Positions 26,066 through 35,389 of a stretch of DNA of 64,000 nt are shown in pieces. This DNA is from an uncultured Verrucomicrobia subdivision 3 bacterium (GTDB lineage Bacteria > Verrucomicrobiota > Verrucomicrobiia > Limisphaerales > DASXHY01). The stretch spans positions 1 through 64,000 of the forward strand of contig CALBZA010000085.1 in the NCBI GenBank assembly GCA_937890005.1, read 5' to 3'. Under the pieces are notes generated by a model. It did not search any database. It had not been told where the DNA came from and saw nothing but the letters and a program-made list of their open reading frames with translations. Each line of letters opens with the position of its first letter. Positions within the stretch are counted from its first letter, which is position 1. Made by a program: the position numbers and the translations under genes.

Positions 26066-28099
26066 ATGAAAACGCTTCTCGTGCTGGCTCCGCATCCTGA
26101 ACTGGTTGAAACTCTCCGAACGGGACTCAACCCGGAACAATACCGGATCGTCCACCGCGTCAGCGTCGATGACGCCGAACCGCTGCTGGCCCATGGCCTC
26201 GCCGATGCCTGCATCATCGACGTCGAACTCGCGGGCGTTCAGGAAGTCTGGATTCTCGAAAAGCTTCGCCGCCGTGCTGCGCGTTGTCCGATTATTCTCT
26301 TTGCCGGCGCAAAACAGTGGGAATGGGAGGAGGAAGCTTACCTGAAGGGCGCGACCCATGTTTTAACCAAGCCAGTCCGGATGAAGATGCTCAGTGCTTT
26401 GCTCGAAAGGCTCTGGGCAACGTCGTCTCCGAATCTTTCTTCAAAGGACCCGGTGCCTGAGATTCCAAAGCCCGCTGAGCCTGTCCTTGCTCAACCGTCT
26501 GCTCAGACCAGCTATCAAAGCCTTGGAGCGCTCCGCGGTTTCTCGGCAATCCTCACCCATTCGCTTGATGCCGAGGCGATGCTCAAGCAGTTCCTGCTGC
26601 TGCTGCGTGAATTGATCGGCATCAACCGCGCCGCAGTATTCCTGCATCAGCCGTCGCAGTGGATGGGACAGAAGCTTCCGATTGAAGATGGCAGCCGGCT
26701 GCGCGCTGCCTGCGCGATCGGGGTGTCGCCCGGCCTGCTCGAGCATTTTGAACTTTCGTTTGAAACCGGCATTGGCGGCCAGGTGACGCGGCTGGGACGT
26801 ATTCTCCGCCGCAACAGTGAGGAAGCCCGGCGCGATCGCGAAACGCAGAAGGAATTTGAATTGCTCGGCACTCAGGTCGCCGTTCCGATTCTCGACCGCG
26901 AAACTGTGGTGGGTGTTGCTGTGTTCGATGGACGCATCACCGGCGAGCCGCTGGCAAACGCGGAACTCGAATTGATCTTCCACCTGCTCGAACAGGTCGG
27001 TCTCGCCGTGAAGAACATCTGGCTGCACGACCAGCTGGCCGGCAATCACGAGATGATGGCGGGCATCTTGCGGGAACTGAACAATGCCTGTGTCGTGGTC
27101 AGCCGCGATCTTGCGGTGCTTCATTCCAACAAGACCGCGCGCCGTTTCTTCACGATTTCGAATCGACAAACCGGCGAGCTGGAGTTCAGCGATCTACCGC
27201 AAGCCATCGGGGCGAAGGTTTATCAGGTGCTGAAAACCGGCAGTGCCATTCCGCCGTTCAAGTATTCGCCCGATAACGAAAGTGGCACGATCTACAACGT
27301 CAGCATCGTTCCATTCCATCGCCAAAGCTCATCGCAACCGGCGTCGGCGTTGCTGATGGTTGAGGATTTGACGCAGACCGAACAGTTGCGCCGGCTGGAA
27401 TTGGAAACGGCGAACCTGCGCCTGATCCGCACGATGGCCGATCGTCTCGCGCACGAAGTCGGCAATGCAATGGTTCCGCTTTCCACGCACCAGCAGCTGC
27501 TCGCGGACAAATACAAGGATCCGGAATTTCGCGCGTCGCTCGATGCTGCGCTCGCCGATGGCGTCAAGCGCGTCACGCGTTTGATCAATCAGATGCGGTT
27601 CCTCGCCCGCGATTCCGTTCTGACCCAGGAGGCCTTCCCGGTTACGCCGTTGATCGAAGAGGCGTATCAGGAAGCGCGCAAGCATCAGCCGGTGAAAACT
27701 GCGGAGTTCAAGTATGACGACGAAAACAAGCCGTTCGTTGTCACAGGCGATCGTGCGGCATTGAAGCACGCATTGACCGAGGTGATCATCAACGCGCTGC
27801 AGGCCAATCCCGCGAACCCGAAGATCGGTGTCCGCCTGCACGAACACGCCAATGGCAACGGTCATCGCGGCCTCGAGATTGAGGTTCAGGACAATGGTTC
27901 CGGGTTCACCAACGAAGCCGTTCAAAACGCAGCCGCTCCGTTCTTCACGACAAGAAATGTCGGTCTCGGCCTCGGCCTCGCGGTGAGCCGCAAGATCATT
28001 GAAACGCATCACGGCAAGCTGGAGATCGTGGCGCCGAAGACCGGTCAATCAGGAATCGTGAGGATTTCGCTTCCAGTCGAGACGTCGCTGAAAGCCTGA
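26066..28099 (+). CDS. Histidine kinase with N-terminal receiver, GAF and PAS domains
   Basis: A 677-residue soluble kinase. Domains: a receiver-like domain (1 to about 115) with acceptor Asp in CIIDVEL and Lys in VLTKPVR; a GAF domain (about 155-330) ; a PAS-like segment (about 335-430); a dimerisation/phosphorylation helix with His in RLAHEVGNAMVPL; and an HATPase domain ending in VQDNGSGF, APFFTTRNVGLGLGLAV. No membrane segment is seen. The frame is open to 25970, but MKTLLVLAPHPELV at 26066 is the natural start of the receiver fold. No response regulator is adjacent, so its partner is encoded elsewhere. A strong terminator follows. Confidence 0.85.
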   Translation: MKTLLVLAPHPELVETLRTGLNPEQYRIVHRVSVDDAEPLLAHGLADACIIDVELAGVQEVWILEKLRRRAARCPIILFAGAKQWEWEEEAYLKGATHVLTKPVRMKMLSALLERLWATSSPNLSSKDPVPEIPKPAEPVLAQPSAQTSYQSLGALRGFSAILTHSLDAEAMLKQFLLLLRELIGINRAAVFLHQPSQWMGQKLPIEDGSRLRAACAIGVSPGLLEHFELSFETGIGGQVTRLGRILRRNSEEARRDRETQKEFELLGTQVAVPILDRETVVGVAVFDGRITGEPLANAELELIFHLLEQVGLAVKNIWLHDQLAGNHEMMAGILRELNNACVVVSRDLAVLHSNKTARRFFTISNRQTGELEFSDLPQAIGAKVYQVLKTGSAIPPFKYSPDNESGTIYNVSIVPFHRQSSSQPASALLMVEDLTQTEQLRRLELETANLRLIRTMADRLAHEVGNAMVPLSTHQQLLADKYKDPEFRASLDAALADGVKRVTRLINQMRFLARDSVLTQEAFPVTPLIEEAYQEARKHQPVKTAEFKYDDENKPFVVTGDRAALKHALTEVIINALQANPANPKIGVRLHEHANGNGHRGLEIEVQDNGSGFTNEAVQNAAAPFFTTRNVGLGLGLAVSRKIIETHHGKLEIVAPKTGQSGIVRISLPVETSLKA

Positions 28100-28123
28100 T
28101 CTGAAAAGCAGAAGACACTGTTC

Positions 28124-28152
28124 AAACTGCGGCCGGTCAGGCCGCAGTTTTT
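28124..28152. terminator. Rho-independent terminator after the histidine kinase
   Basis: A perfect 11-bp stem (AAACTGCGGCC / GGCCGCAGTTT) with a 5-nt loop, followed by T residues on the plus strand and preceded by A residues. It can serve both the kinase gene and the convergent hsp70 gene. Confidence 0.85.
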
Positions 28153-28154
28153 GC

Positions 28155-30119
28155 TTACTGGATCAACCCTTTCTTACGGAGCATCGCTTCCATCGCTTTG
28201 TCCATCAGCAGTTCAGCCAGCGGTTTTGTGACCTCGTCGAGCGCGGAACAGGCGGATTGAAGTTGTTTCAAATCGCCCGCTTTCTCCTCCGAACCGGTCG
28301 AAAGTGCGGACGAAACATTCGCGAGTGCAGACTGAAGCTGTTCGCGATATTCGGGGCTGATCTCTCCGGCGCAATCGTTGATTCCTGATTCTGTTGCGGA
28401 AATCAGCGCCTTTGCCTTGAGTGTCGCCTCGATCCAGCGTCTTACTGCCAGGTCATCAAAAGCGTGTTCGACTGATTCCTCCACCATTTGTTGAACGGCG
28501 GCGTCATCGACGTCCACCGCGGATTTCATTTCGACCACCTTTTCGCGACCGGTCTTTGTATCGCGGGCAAGCACATGAAGAATCCCGTTCGCGTCGATTT
28601 CAAATTGGACGCCGACTCGCGGAACACCGCGTGGGGCAGGCTCGAAATCGAGGGTAAACTTTCCAAGGCTCCAATTGTCCTTGGCCCGTTCGCGTTCGCC
28701 CTGCAACACATGGATCAACATGTCGCGCTGGTGATCGACTGCGGTTGTGAACATTTCGCCGGCCTTTACCGGAATGGTGGTGTTGCGCGGAATGATGACA
28801 TTCATCAAACCGCCGAACGTTTCGAGGCCAAGCGAAAGGGGCGTGACATCGAGCAGCAGCACATTCTGGAAACCGCCGGAAAGAATCTCCGCCTGAATCG
28901 CCGCGCCAAGGGCCACGGCTTCGTCCGGATTTTGCGACGTGTTCAGCTGCGGGCCGGAGCCTTTGTGAAAATCGCTGCCGATGCGGATGCCGCCGCGCGT
29001 CTCTTCAAAGTCCGAACAACCGAACCATTCGCTCACGAGCTGGCGCACCAGCGGCATTCGAGTCTGGCCACCGACAAGAATCACCTGATCGAGATCCTTC
29101 GCCTCAAGCTTGGCGTCGGCCAGTGAACGCAGGCAATGTTCGCGCGTCTTCAGAATGACATCGCGGGAAAGCTGTTCCAGTTCAGCGCGCGTCAGTTTGT
29201 GGCTGAAGCTGAAGTCCGCGGTGAGAAAAGGCAGCGTGATCTCGACTTCGGTCTCTGTGGAAAGCTGGATCTTGGCCTGTTCGGCGGCTTCTCGAATGCG
29301 AGAGAAAATTGTCAGCGATTGTGAATCGGTTGGTCGGTGAGCCGGTGAGTCGGAGGCCGCTGGATTGTTTTTCGCGTGTCTCAGCGATTCGATTCGTGGG
29401 GCGATCTTTGTGAGGAGAAAATCGACGATGCGTTTGTCGATGTCGTCGCCGCCGAGGCGCGTGTTGCCGTTCGTGGCGAGCACCTGGAAAACGCCGTTGT
29501 TGAGTTCAAGGATGGAAAGATCGAACGTGCCGCCGCCGAGATCGTAAACCGCGATCTTTGCCTTCTCGTGAAGCCGGTTGAGTCCGTAGGCAAGTGCCGC
29601 CGCGGTGGGTTCGTTCACGATACGTTCCACCGTAAATCCTGCCAGTTCGCCGGCATGTTTGGTTGCGTTTCGCTGCGCGTCGTTGAAATACGCCGGAACC
29701 GTGATGACGGCGCGATTAACGGGTTCGCCGAAATACGCCTCGGCATCGCGTTTCAATTTCTTCAGCACTTCGGCGGAGACTTCCTCCGGCGACAAATCCC
29801 TGCCGTGAATCGGAATTGTCACCGGTCCGGCGCCACTGCCTTTGACAGGATAGGTCACAAGCATTTCCTCGCGGGAGATGTCGGAGCCGCGGCGTCCGAT
29901 GAATCGTTTGACCGAATAGACCGTTTCAGCCGGCTTCACGATTTGGACGCGGCCTGCGGGATGGCCCACGAGAGGTTCGGCATCCGGTCCGGGCCAGTGA
30001 ACGACGGATGGCGTCAGCCTCCGGCCTTCCGCATCGGCGATCACCAGCGGAATGCCGGAGTCCACCGTGGCGACGAGCGAGTTGGTTGTGCCGAGATCGA
30101 TGCCGAGAATTTTACTCAC
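28155..30119 (-). CDS. Hsp70 (DnaK-like) chaperone
   Basis: A 654-residue Hsp70. ATPase domain: ILGIDLGTTNSLVA, VITVPAYFNDAQRNAT, VNEPTAAALAYGL, YDLGGGTFDLSIL and ILVGGQTRMPLV. The substrate-binding domain includes DVTPLSLGLETFGG and a helical lid to the end. A low-complexity insert rich in Asn, Ala, Ser and Pro sits near residue 260. The C-terminus lacks the EEVD-like or acidic tail of housekeeping DnaK, and no grpE or dnaJ is next to it, so this is more likely a second Hsp70. The GTG at 30119 is taken as the start because the fold begins there; the frame is open to an ATG at 30197. Confidence 0.9.
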   Translation of the reverse strand: MSKILGIDLGTTNSLVATVDSGIPLVIADAEGRRLTPSVVHWPGPDAEPLVGHPAGRVQIVKPAETVYSVKRFIGRRGSDISREEMLVTYPVKGSGAGPVTIPIHGRDLSPEEVSAEVLKKLKRDAEAYFGEPVNRAVITVPAYFNDAQRNATKHAGELAGFTVERIVNEPTAAALAYGLNRLHEKAKIAVYDLGGGTFDLSILELNNGVFQVLATNGNTRLGGDDIDKRIVDFLLTKIAPRIESLRHAKNNPAASDSPAHRPTDSQSLTIFSRIREAAEQAKIQLSTETEVEITLPFLTADFSFSHKLTRAELEQLSRDVILKTREHCLRSLADAKLEAKDLDQVILVGGQTRMPLVRQLVSEWFGCSDFEETRGGIRIGSDFHKGSGPQLNTSQNPDEAVALGAAIQAEILSGGFQNVLLLDVTPLSLGLETFGGLMNVIIPRNTTIPVKAGEMFTTAVDHQRDMLIHVLQGERERAKDNWSLGKFTLDFEPAPRGVPRVGVQFEIDANGILHVLARDTKTGREKVVEMKSAVDVDDAAVQQMVEESVEHAFDDLAVRRWIEATLKAKALISATESGINDCAGEISPEYREQLQSALANVSSALSTGSEEKAGDLKQLQSACSALDEVTKPLAELLMDKAMEAMLRKKGLIQ

Positions 30120-30206
30120 GCGCAGAACCTGCCACGACGTTTCCGGCGGGGGCAAGAGCACAGTGAATAAGCTTGGCAATTCGACTGCTGCCAACATTCA
30201 TTAAGT

Positions 30207-30854
30207 ATGAACTGCATCGTAACCGCCGGGCCGACTTATGAGAAAATGGATGCTGTCCGGCGTCTGACCAATTTTTCCACCGGCCGCCTGGGAACTGAGC
30301 TGGCCAATTTCCTGACGGCGCGTGGGCACAATGTCACGTTGTTGATCGGCGAACAGGCGACCTACACGGGAGAACGTCGTGTGACTCAGACCGAGTTGTT
30401 CAACACGACTGCCGATCTGCGGGAGCGCTTGCAGTCGCATGCGAGCGGAACGGACGCTGTTTTTCACGCCGCTGCGGTGAGCGATTTCACCTTTGGCAAA
30501 ATCTGGGTGCGCTCGCCTCAAGGCGATTTGAGCGAGGTGAAGTCTGGAAAGATTTCGACGCGCCAGGGAACGCTCATGGCGGAGCTGGTTCCAACTCCGA
30601 AAATCATCTCTGAACTGCGCGACTGGTATCCGAAGGCGAAGTTGATCGGCTGGAAATATGAAGTGGAGGGAGACCGTAACAGCGTGATTGCCGCAGCTTC
30701 AAAGCAGCTTCATGAATGCCTCACGGACATCTGCGTTGCCAACGGTGCGGCGTATGGGGACGGATTCGGCATCGTCACCCCAAACGGTCGTTGCACTCAC
30801 GTGGAAGGAGCAACCGCCTTGTTCGAAACGCTTGAGGCCAGTGTTCGGAAGTGA
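30207..30854 (+). CDS. coaB: Phosphopantothenate-cysteine ligase domain protein (CoaB-like)
   Basis: A 215-residue stand-alone CoaB domain, without the CoaC decarboxylase normally fused to it. CoaB ligates cysteine to 4'-phosphopantothenate in coenzyme A synthesis. The nucleotide-binding ITAGPT-like start (VTAGPTYEKMDAVR), the TNFSTGRLG loop, the AAAVSDF motif, and the flexible loop SGKISTRQGTLMAEL before TPKIISEL are present. In the loop the usual KIKK reads KIST. The gene overlaps nothing and is divergent from hsp70 with a short shared promoter region. Confidence 0.82.
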   Translation: MNCIVTAGPTYEKMDAVRRLTNFSTGRLGTELANFLTARGHNVTLLIGEQATYTGERRVTQTELFNTTADLRERLQSHASGTDAVFHAAAVSDFTFGKIWVRSPQGDLSEVKSGKISTRQGTLMAELVPTPKIISELRDWYPKAKLIGWKYEVEGDRNSVIAAASKQLHECLTDICVANGAAYGDGFGIVTPNGRCTHVEGATALFETLEASVRK

Positions 30855-30872
30855 TCGAGATTTGAACTGGCG

Positions 30873-31649
30873 ATGAAGTTCAGGTGGACGCGGCGGAAGT
30901 TTCTGGCGGCTTCGTTGATCGGAGTTCCGACGGCTTTGCTCGGTTACGCCCGGTTCGTTGAACCCGACTGGATCAAGGTTCGAACCATTCGACTGGGGAA
31001 TGGCGTTCCCAAACATCGGTTCGTTCATTTCACTGACCTTCACCACAAGGGCGATCGCGACGTGACCCTCTCCGTCGTGAAAATCATCAACAGCCTGTCG
31101 CCCGATTTCGTTTGTTTCACCGGTGATCTGATTGAAGAGGAAGCGTATCTGTCCGAAGCGCTGGAGCTGCTGGGCGGAATCAAGGCGCCGGTTTATGGCG
31201 TGCCGGGCAATCACGACTATTGGAGCAAGGCGCCGATGGGTGTTTTTGCAAAGGGGTTCGAAGGAATGGGTGGTGCCTGGTTGATGGACGAGGAGCGCGA
31301 GATCGCAGGCGGGAAGATCAATCTCATTGGCGCGAGCTGTCGCACGCACAGCCAGCCGCCCTTGAAACCGCGTGAAGGGGCTTTCAATCTTCTGCTCATG
31401 CATTATCCGGCATGGGCGAACCGTCTGAACGGACATCGATTCGATCTTCTGCTGGCGGGACATTCTCATGGCGGTCAGGTTCGAATTCCGTTTGTGGGAT
31501 CGATCATCGTGCCGTTTAGCGTGGAGGGTTATGATCTCGGAATGTTCGACACGCCTGCGGGGAAGCTCTATGTGAACCCGGGCATCGGGTGGTTTCCTGT
31601 GCCGCTCCGGTTCAACTGCAGGCCGGAGATCACGGTGTTCGAAATCTGA
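30873..31649 (+). CDS. Metallophosphoesterase with twin-arginine signal
   Basis: A 258-residue calcineurin-type phosphoesterase (YkuE/YaeI-like). An N-terminal TRRKFLAASL twin-arginine motif followed by a hydrophobic stretch predicts Tat export or membrane anchoring. Metal-binding blocks: HFTDLHH, CFTGDLIEE, VPGNHDY, LMHYP and AGHSHGGQ. YkuE-type enzymes act on membrane lipid or lipid A-like substrates, but the substrate here is open. It begins 18 nt after coaB and may share its transcript. Confidence 0.88.
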   Translation: MKFRWTRRKFLAASLIGVPTALLGYARFVEPDWIKVRTIRLGNGVPKHRFVHFTDLHHKGDRDVTLSVVKIINSLSPDFVCFTGDLIEEEAYLSEALELLGGIKAPVYGVPGNHDYWSKAPMGVFAKGFEGMGGAWLMDEEREIAGGKINLIGASCRTHSQPPLKPREGAFNLLLMHYPAWANRLNGHRFDLLLAGHSHGGQVRIPFVGSIIVPFSVEGYDLGMFDTPAGKLYVNPGIGWFPVPLRFNCRPEITVFEI

Positions 31650-31706
31650 GCGGGTTGGAAAGCATTCCACGTTGAAGCGTTCGTGGCGCGTTTGTATCGT
31701 GCCGCG

Positions 31707-33749
31707 ATGACCGCTCCGGACCAGATCGATTCCCCGCTGTTGCAGCCGGTGCGATCGCTTTGGGGGGTCGGACCGGAACGCGCAAAACTGCTGGCGAAGC
31801 TCGGCATTGAGACCGTTCACGATCTTCTTCTTCACAAACCGCGCCGCTACGAGAATCGTCGCAACTTCATTTCCATTCGCGAACTTCAGCTGAAAGAACC
31901 GGCCTGTGTGCGGGGAACCGTCATTGCCTCGGGAACCAAGAAATGGAAGAAGGGGCAGCGCGCGATGTTCGAATGCATTCTCGACGACGGAACGGCGCAT
32001 CTCTACTGCCGCTGGTGGCAGTCGTATCCGTGGATGGAGGAATACTATTTGGCTGGCCGCGAGTTCGTGGTGTTTGGCAAACCGGAATCGCTGCGTCCGC
32101 GCACGATGGATCATCCGGAGACGGAACTGGTCGAAACCGGCGACGAGAATCTGATTCATCTGAATCGCATCACGCCGATTTATCCGCTCACGGAAGGATT
32201 GCCGCAACGCTGGCTGCGCGCGTTGATATGGCGGACGCTTGAGCAGGTCGTTGTGCCGCGCGAGGACGCGGATGCTTTTCCGGAATGGCGATCCTTCGAT
32301 GCGCGGCTTGAGAAGGGTGGTCAGGGGAATCGATTTCCAGGTCGTGCGAACGCGATTCGCATGCTGCATTTTCCGGAAACGCTGGAGGATGTGGAAATCG
32401 CGCGGCAGCGACTGGCACTCGACGAGTTCATTGAACTTCAACTGAGGATTCAGCAGAGGAGAAAGCAGTTCGAAAGCAAGGCGCGCGCGCTTCCGTGCGG
32501 TGGTGACAACCGGTTGATGAAACCGTTTCTGAAGGCGCTCGGATTCTCACTCACTGACGCGCAGACTCGCGTGTTGCGCGAGATACGATCCGACCTGCGC
32601 GGAACACATCCGATGCGCCGTCTGTTGCAGGGAGATGTCGGCTCGGGAAAAACAGTCGTCGCCGCCTGCGCGGCGCTCATGGCAATTGAAAGCGGGTTCA
32701 GCGTCGCGATCATGGCGCCGACCGAAATTCTTGCGGAGCAACATTTCGCAAACTTCTGCCGCTGGCTGCAGCCCTTTGGAATCCGGGTTGAACTCCAGAC
32801 CGGCAGCCGAAAAACCGGGAGCAACGCGCAAAGAGGATTCAAATCCGAAACCCAAAATCCAAAACCCGGAACAATCGTCATCGGCACACACGCGCTCCTC
32901 ACTGAAGGCTTGGAAATTTCAGACCTTGGTCTGGTGATCATTGACGAACAGCACAAATTTGGTGTGGCGCAGAGGGAACAGCTGGTTCGAAAAGGACGCT
33001 ATCCACATCTGCTGGTGATGACGGCGACGCCGATTCCAAGAACGCTCGGCCTCACGCTTTACGGGGAGCTGGATATTTCGACGATCGACGCTCCGCCGCC
33101 GAGCCGGGGAAAACTGCAAACCTATGTGCGCACGAGTGAGACGTTGCCCAGGGTGTGGAGCTTTGTTCGCGACAAGCTCGCTGCGGGACGACAGGCGTAT
33201 GTCGTTTATCCACGAGTCTCGGAAAGTGTCGGGAACGAAGTGAAGGCGGTGACGAAAGAGTATGAGGTCCTGAGCAAAACGCTTGCGCCGCATCGTGTCG
33301 GATTGATGCATGGGAAACTGAAAGCCGACGAAAAAGAACAAATGATGGCGGCGTTCAGGACGAACCGGATTCAGGTGTTGCTCGCGACGTCATTGATCGA
33401 AGTGGGCGTGGATGTTTCGAATGCCACGGTGATGGTGATCGAGAACGCGGAACAGTTCGGTCTGGCGCAGCTGCATCAGTTGCGCGGGCGCATCGGGCGC
33501 GGTGCGCATGATGCGCATTGCATCCTGATTTCGACGGCGGACAACGTCGAGGCGCGCGAGCGGCTGTCGGTGCTGGCGGAATCGAACGATGGATTCAGGA
33601 TTGCGGAGGCCGATTTGAAATTGCGCGGGCCGGGTGAGTTGCTGGGAAGGGAACAGAGCGGAGCGCCTGATTTTCGGTTTGGGAATCTGGCTGACGACCT
33701 TGAGTTGATCCGGTTGGCCAGAGACATTGCCCGCCAGGCAGGTAGGTAA
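31707..33749 (+). CDS. recG: ATP-dependent DNA helicase RecG
   Basis: RecG remodels stalled replication forks. This 680-residue protein has the N-terminal wedge/OB domain with GVGPERAKLLAKLGI and LLLHKPRRYENRR, then the helicase core: Walker A GDVGSGKT, the DEQHKFGVAQRE box (Walker B), VMTATPIPRTL, ATSLIEVGVDVSNATVMVIE, and QLRGRIGRG. The frame opens at a GTG (31683), but MTAPDQ at 31707 is preferred. A short insertion around GFKSETQNPKPG lies between helicase motifs and looks species-specific. Confidence 0.96.
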   Translation: MTAPDQIDSPLLQPVRSLWGVGPERAKLLAKLGIETVHDLLLHKPRRYENRRNFISIRELQLKEPACVRGTVIASGTKKWKKGQRAMFECILDDGTAHLYCRWWQSYPWMEEYYLAGREFVVFGKPESLRPRTMDHPETELVETGDENLIHLNRITPIYPLTEGLPQRWLRALIWRTLEQVVVPREDADAFPEWRSFDARLEKGGQGNRFPGRANAIRMLHFPETLEDVEIARQRLALDEFIELQLRIQQRRKQFESKARALPCGGDNRLMKPFLKALGFSLTDAQTRVLREIRSDLRGTHPMRRLLQGDVGSGKTVVAACAALMAIESGFSVAIMAPTEILAEQHFANFCRWLQPFGIRVELQTGSRKTGSNAQRGFKSETQNPKPGTIVIGTHALLTEGLEISDLGLVIIDEQHKFGVAQREQLVRKGRYPHLLVMTATPIPRTLGLTLYGELDISTIDAPPPSRGKLQTYVRTSETLPRVWSFVRDKLAAGRQAYVVYPRVSESVGNEVKAVTKEYEVLSKTLAPHRVGLMHGKLKADEKEQMMAAFRTNRIQVLLATSLIEVGVDVSNATVMVIENAEQFGLAQLHQLRGRIGRGAHDAHCILISTADNVEARERLSVLAESNDGFRIAEADLKLRGPGELLGREQSGAPDFRFGNLADDLELIRLARDIARQAGR

Positions 33750-33795
33750 GTTTTTACTTGTGCTCCCAGAGTATTTCGGAAAGTGTAGCGCCACT

Positions 33796-33927
33796 ATGAA
33801 AAGGACATTATCCCTGTTCGTATTGTTGGGTATGGTTGCTGTGGCGCTGACTGCTTGCAACAAGGCTGAAGAGCAACCGCCGGTAACCGAGCCGAGCACC
33901 AACGCTCCTGCTGCTGACGCTCAGTAA
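33796..33927 (+). CDS. Small lipoprotein (entericidin-like size)
   Basis: A 43-residue protein: a hydrophobic signal MKRTLSLFVLLGMVAVALTAC with lipobox LTAC, then a short Glu/Pro/Ala tail. The mature part is only 23 residues. A good terminator follows 33 nt downstream, which supports it as a real monocistronic gene. Function unknown. Confidence 0.75.
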   Translation: MKRTLSLFVLLGMVAVALTACNKAEEQPPVTEPSTNAPAADAQ

Positions 33928-33959
33928 GAATTTCCCGATTTCCGGGGGATCTCTTTCAC

Positions 33960-33987
33960 GCCGGGCCTACAGGTCCGGCTCTTTTTT
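33960..33987 (+). terminator. Rho-independent terminator after the small lipoprotein
   Basis: A 9-bp stem (GCCGGGCCT / AGGTCCGGC, one G-T pair) with a two-base loop, followed by TCTTTTTTT. Confidence 0.85.
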
Positions 33988-34032
33988 TGCCCGGATGCTT
34001 GGAATTTCAAGAGCGCCGAATACACTCCGCCC

Positions 34033-34389
34033 ATGAAGCTTTCCTTTCTCGCTGTTCTTGTTCTGGCTGCGGCGTTTCTCCTTGCTGGCTGCGGCGACAA
34101 CAAGAGTTCCACCTCCTCCAGCGCAACGAACGACTCTTCCAATCCATTGACCGCACCAGTGGATTACCTCGGCGCAGTTGGGAAGGCGCAACAGAAAGCC
34201 GTGAAGACCGTGGATGTTGCTTCGATCAACCAGGCCATCCAGATGTTTCAGGTGGAACATGGCCGTTATCCGAGCGACTTGAACGAGCTGGTGAAAGAGA
34301 AGTTTCTTCCGCAGATTCCCGCTGCTCCGTATGGAATGAAGATCGTCTATGACGCAACCAGCGGACAGGTGCGTGTGGTGAAACAATAG
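34033..34389 (+). CDS. Lipoprotein with GspG-like C-terminal segment
   Basis: A 118-residue lipoprotein with signal MKLSFLAVLVLAAAFLLAGC and lipobox LAGC, then a Ser/Asn linker. Residues from about 60 (VASINQAIQMFQVEHGRYPSDLNEL) to the end resemble the variable half of major pseudopilins, where a helix is followed by the GxYP...L motif, though the pilin N-terminal helix is absent. It may be a pseudopilin-derived lipoprotein. Its role is unknown; it is 9 kb from the T2SS cluster. Confidence 0.75.
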   Translation: MKLSFLAVLVLAAAFLLAGCGDNKSSTSSSATNDSSNPLTAPVDYLGAVGKAQQKAVKTVDVASINQAIQMFQVEHGRYPSDLNELVKEKFLPQIPAAPYGMKIVYDATSGQVRVVKQ

Positions 34390-34434
34390 CGCCGGGCCGT
34401 GAACGAAATCTCCGGCTGAAAGCGAGGTTCGAGC

Positions 34435-35190
34435 ATGGAATGGATTTCAAACCCTGAGATTTGGATCAGCCTGATCACGCTGACGGTGTTGGAGATCATT
34501 CTCGGCATCGACAACATCGTTTTCATTTCGATTCTCGCCGGCAAGCTGCCGAAGGAACAGCAGGCCAAGGCGCGTCAGCTGGGACTCTCCCTTGCACTGA
34601 TCACACGCATTCTGCTGCTTTGTGCACTGGCGTGGATGGTGAAGCTGACGAAACCGCTCTTTCATATTCCTGCATTCTGGTTTCTGGATCACGCGCACCC
34701 GGTCTCCGGCCGGGACCTGATTCTTATCGTGGGCGGGCTCTTTCTGCTCTGGAAGAGCACGCACGAAATCCACGACAAATTGGAAGGCGAAGAGGGTCAC
34801 GCGTCGAATCGTGTCGCGCCCACATTCGCGAGCGTGATCATTCAGATCCTTCTCCTCGATATTGTGTTCTCGCTCGACTCGGTGATCACGGCGGTCGGCA
34901 TGGCGAAGTATATCGGCGTGATGATTGCGGCAGTGATCATTGCGCTTGGGTTCATGCTGGTGTTTGCGGGACGGATCAGCGATTTCATCCATCGACATCC
35001 TTCGTTGAAAATGCTGGCCCTCAGCTTCCTGTTGCTCATCGGCTGCGCGCTCGTCGCGGAGGGGTTCCACAAGGAAATCCCGAAAGGCTACATCTATTTC
35101 GCCATGGCGTTCTCCGTTGGAGTGGAGAGCCTGAACATTCGGATGCGTTCGAAAACAAAGCCGGTTCGGCTCAATCAACCCTACAAATGA
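34435..35190 (+). CDS. TerC family membrane protein
   Basis: A 251-residue inner-membrane protein with about seven transmembrane segments. The TerC signature LEIILGIDNIVFISILAGKLP is at residues 19-39, and DIVFSLDSVITAVGMA repeats the acidic Asp motif near residue 140. TerC proteins are implicated in metal (often manganese) export, sometimes coupled to the Sec machinery. A polar loop rich in His and charged residues follows the fourth segment. A Cys-rich lipoprotein is encoded 22 nt downstream. Confidence 0.9.
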   Translation: MEWISNPEIWISLITLTVLEIILGIDNIVFISILAGKLPKEQQAKARQLGLSLALITRILLLCALAWMVKLTKPLFHIPAFWFLDHAHPVSGRDLILIVGGLFLLWKSTHEIHDKLEGEEGHASNRVAPTFASVIIQILLLDIVFSLDSVITAVGMAKYIGVMIAAVIIALGFMLVFAGRISDFIHRHPSLKMLALSFLLLIGCALVAEGFHKEIPKGYIYFAMAFSVGVESLNIRMRSKTKPVRLNQPYK

Positions 35191-35212
35191 TTTCAACAAG
35201 CACTCGAATCCC

Positions 35213-35389
35213 ATGAAGCACCTCAAAGTCATCGCCCTCGTTCTCTGCGCTTCCTCGTTGCTGCTCGCCGGCTGCAAAACCAGCAGCTCGTGCTGTGCGG
35301 ATGGCGAAAAGGCGTCCTGCGGGATGGCCTGCTGCACCGACGGCAACACTGATTGCGCGAGCTGCGCCAAATGCAGCGCCAAAAAGTAA
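35213..35389 (+). CDS. Cysteine-rich small lipoprotein
   Basis: A 58-residue protein that was read directly from the sequence. It has signal MKHLKVIALVLCASSLLLAGC with lipobox LAGC (Cys21 lipidated). The mature part has eight further cysteines in 37 residues: SSCC, SCGMACC, DCASCAKC. Such spacing suggests metal binding or disulfide pairing. It follows terC by 22 nt on the same strand, and TerC is associated with metal homeostasis. Its stop codon lies in a hairpin shared with mfd. Confidence 0.8.
   Translation: MKHLKVIALVLCASSLLLAGCKTSSSCCADGEKASCGMACCTDGNTDCASCAKCSAKK

Noticed and set aside
30699..32441. A 580-codon open frame on the minus strand opposite coaB, the phosphoesterase and recG
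   Set aside because: It is a shadow of well-supported genes on the other strand. Its product is His/Arg-rich with no domain, as typical for antisense frames in GC-rich coding DNA.
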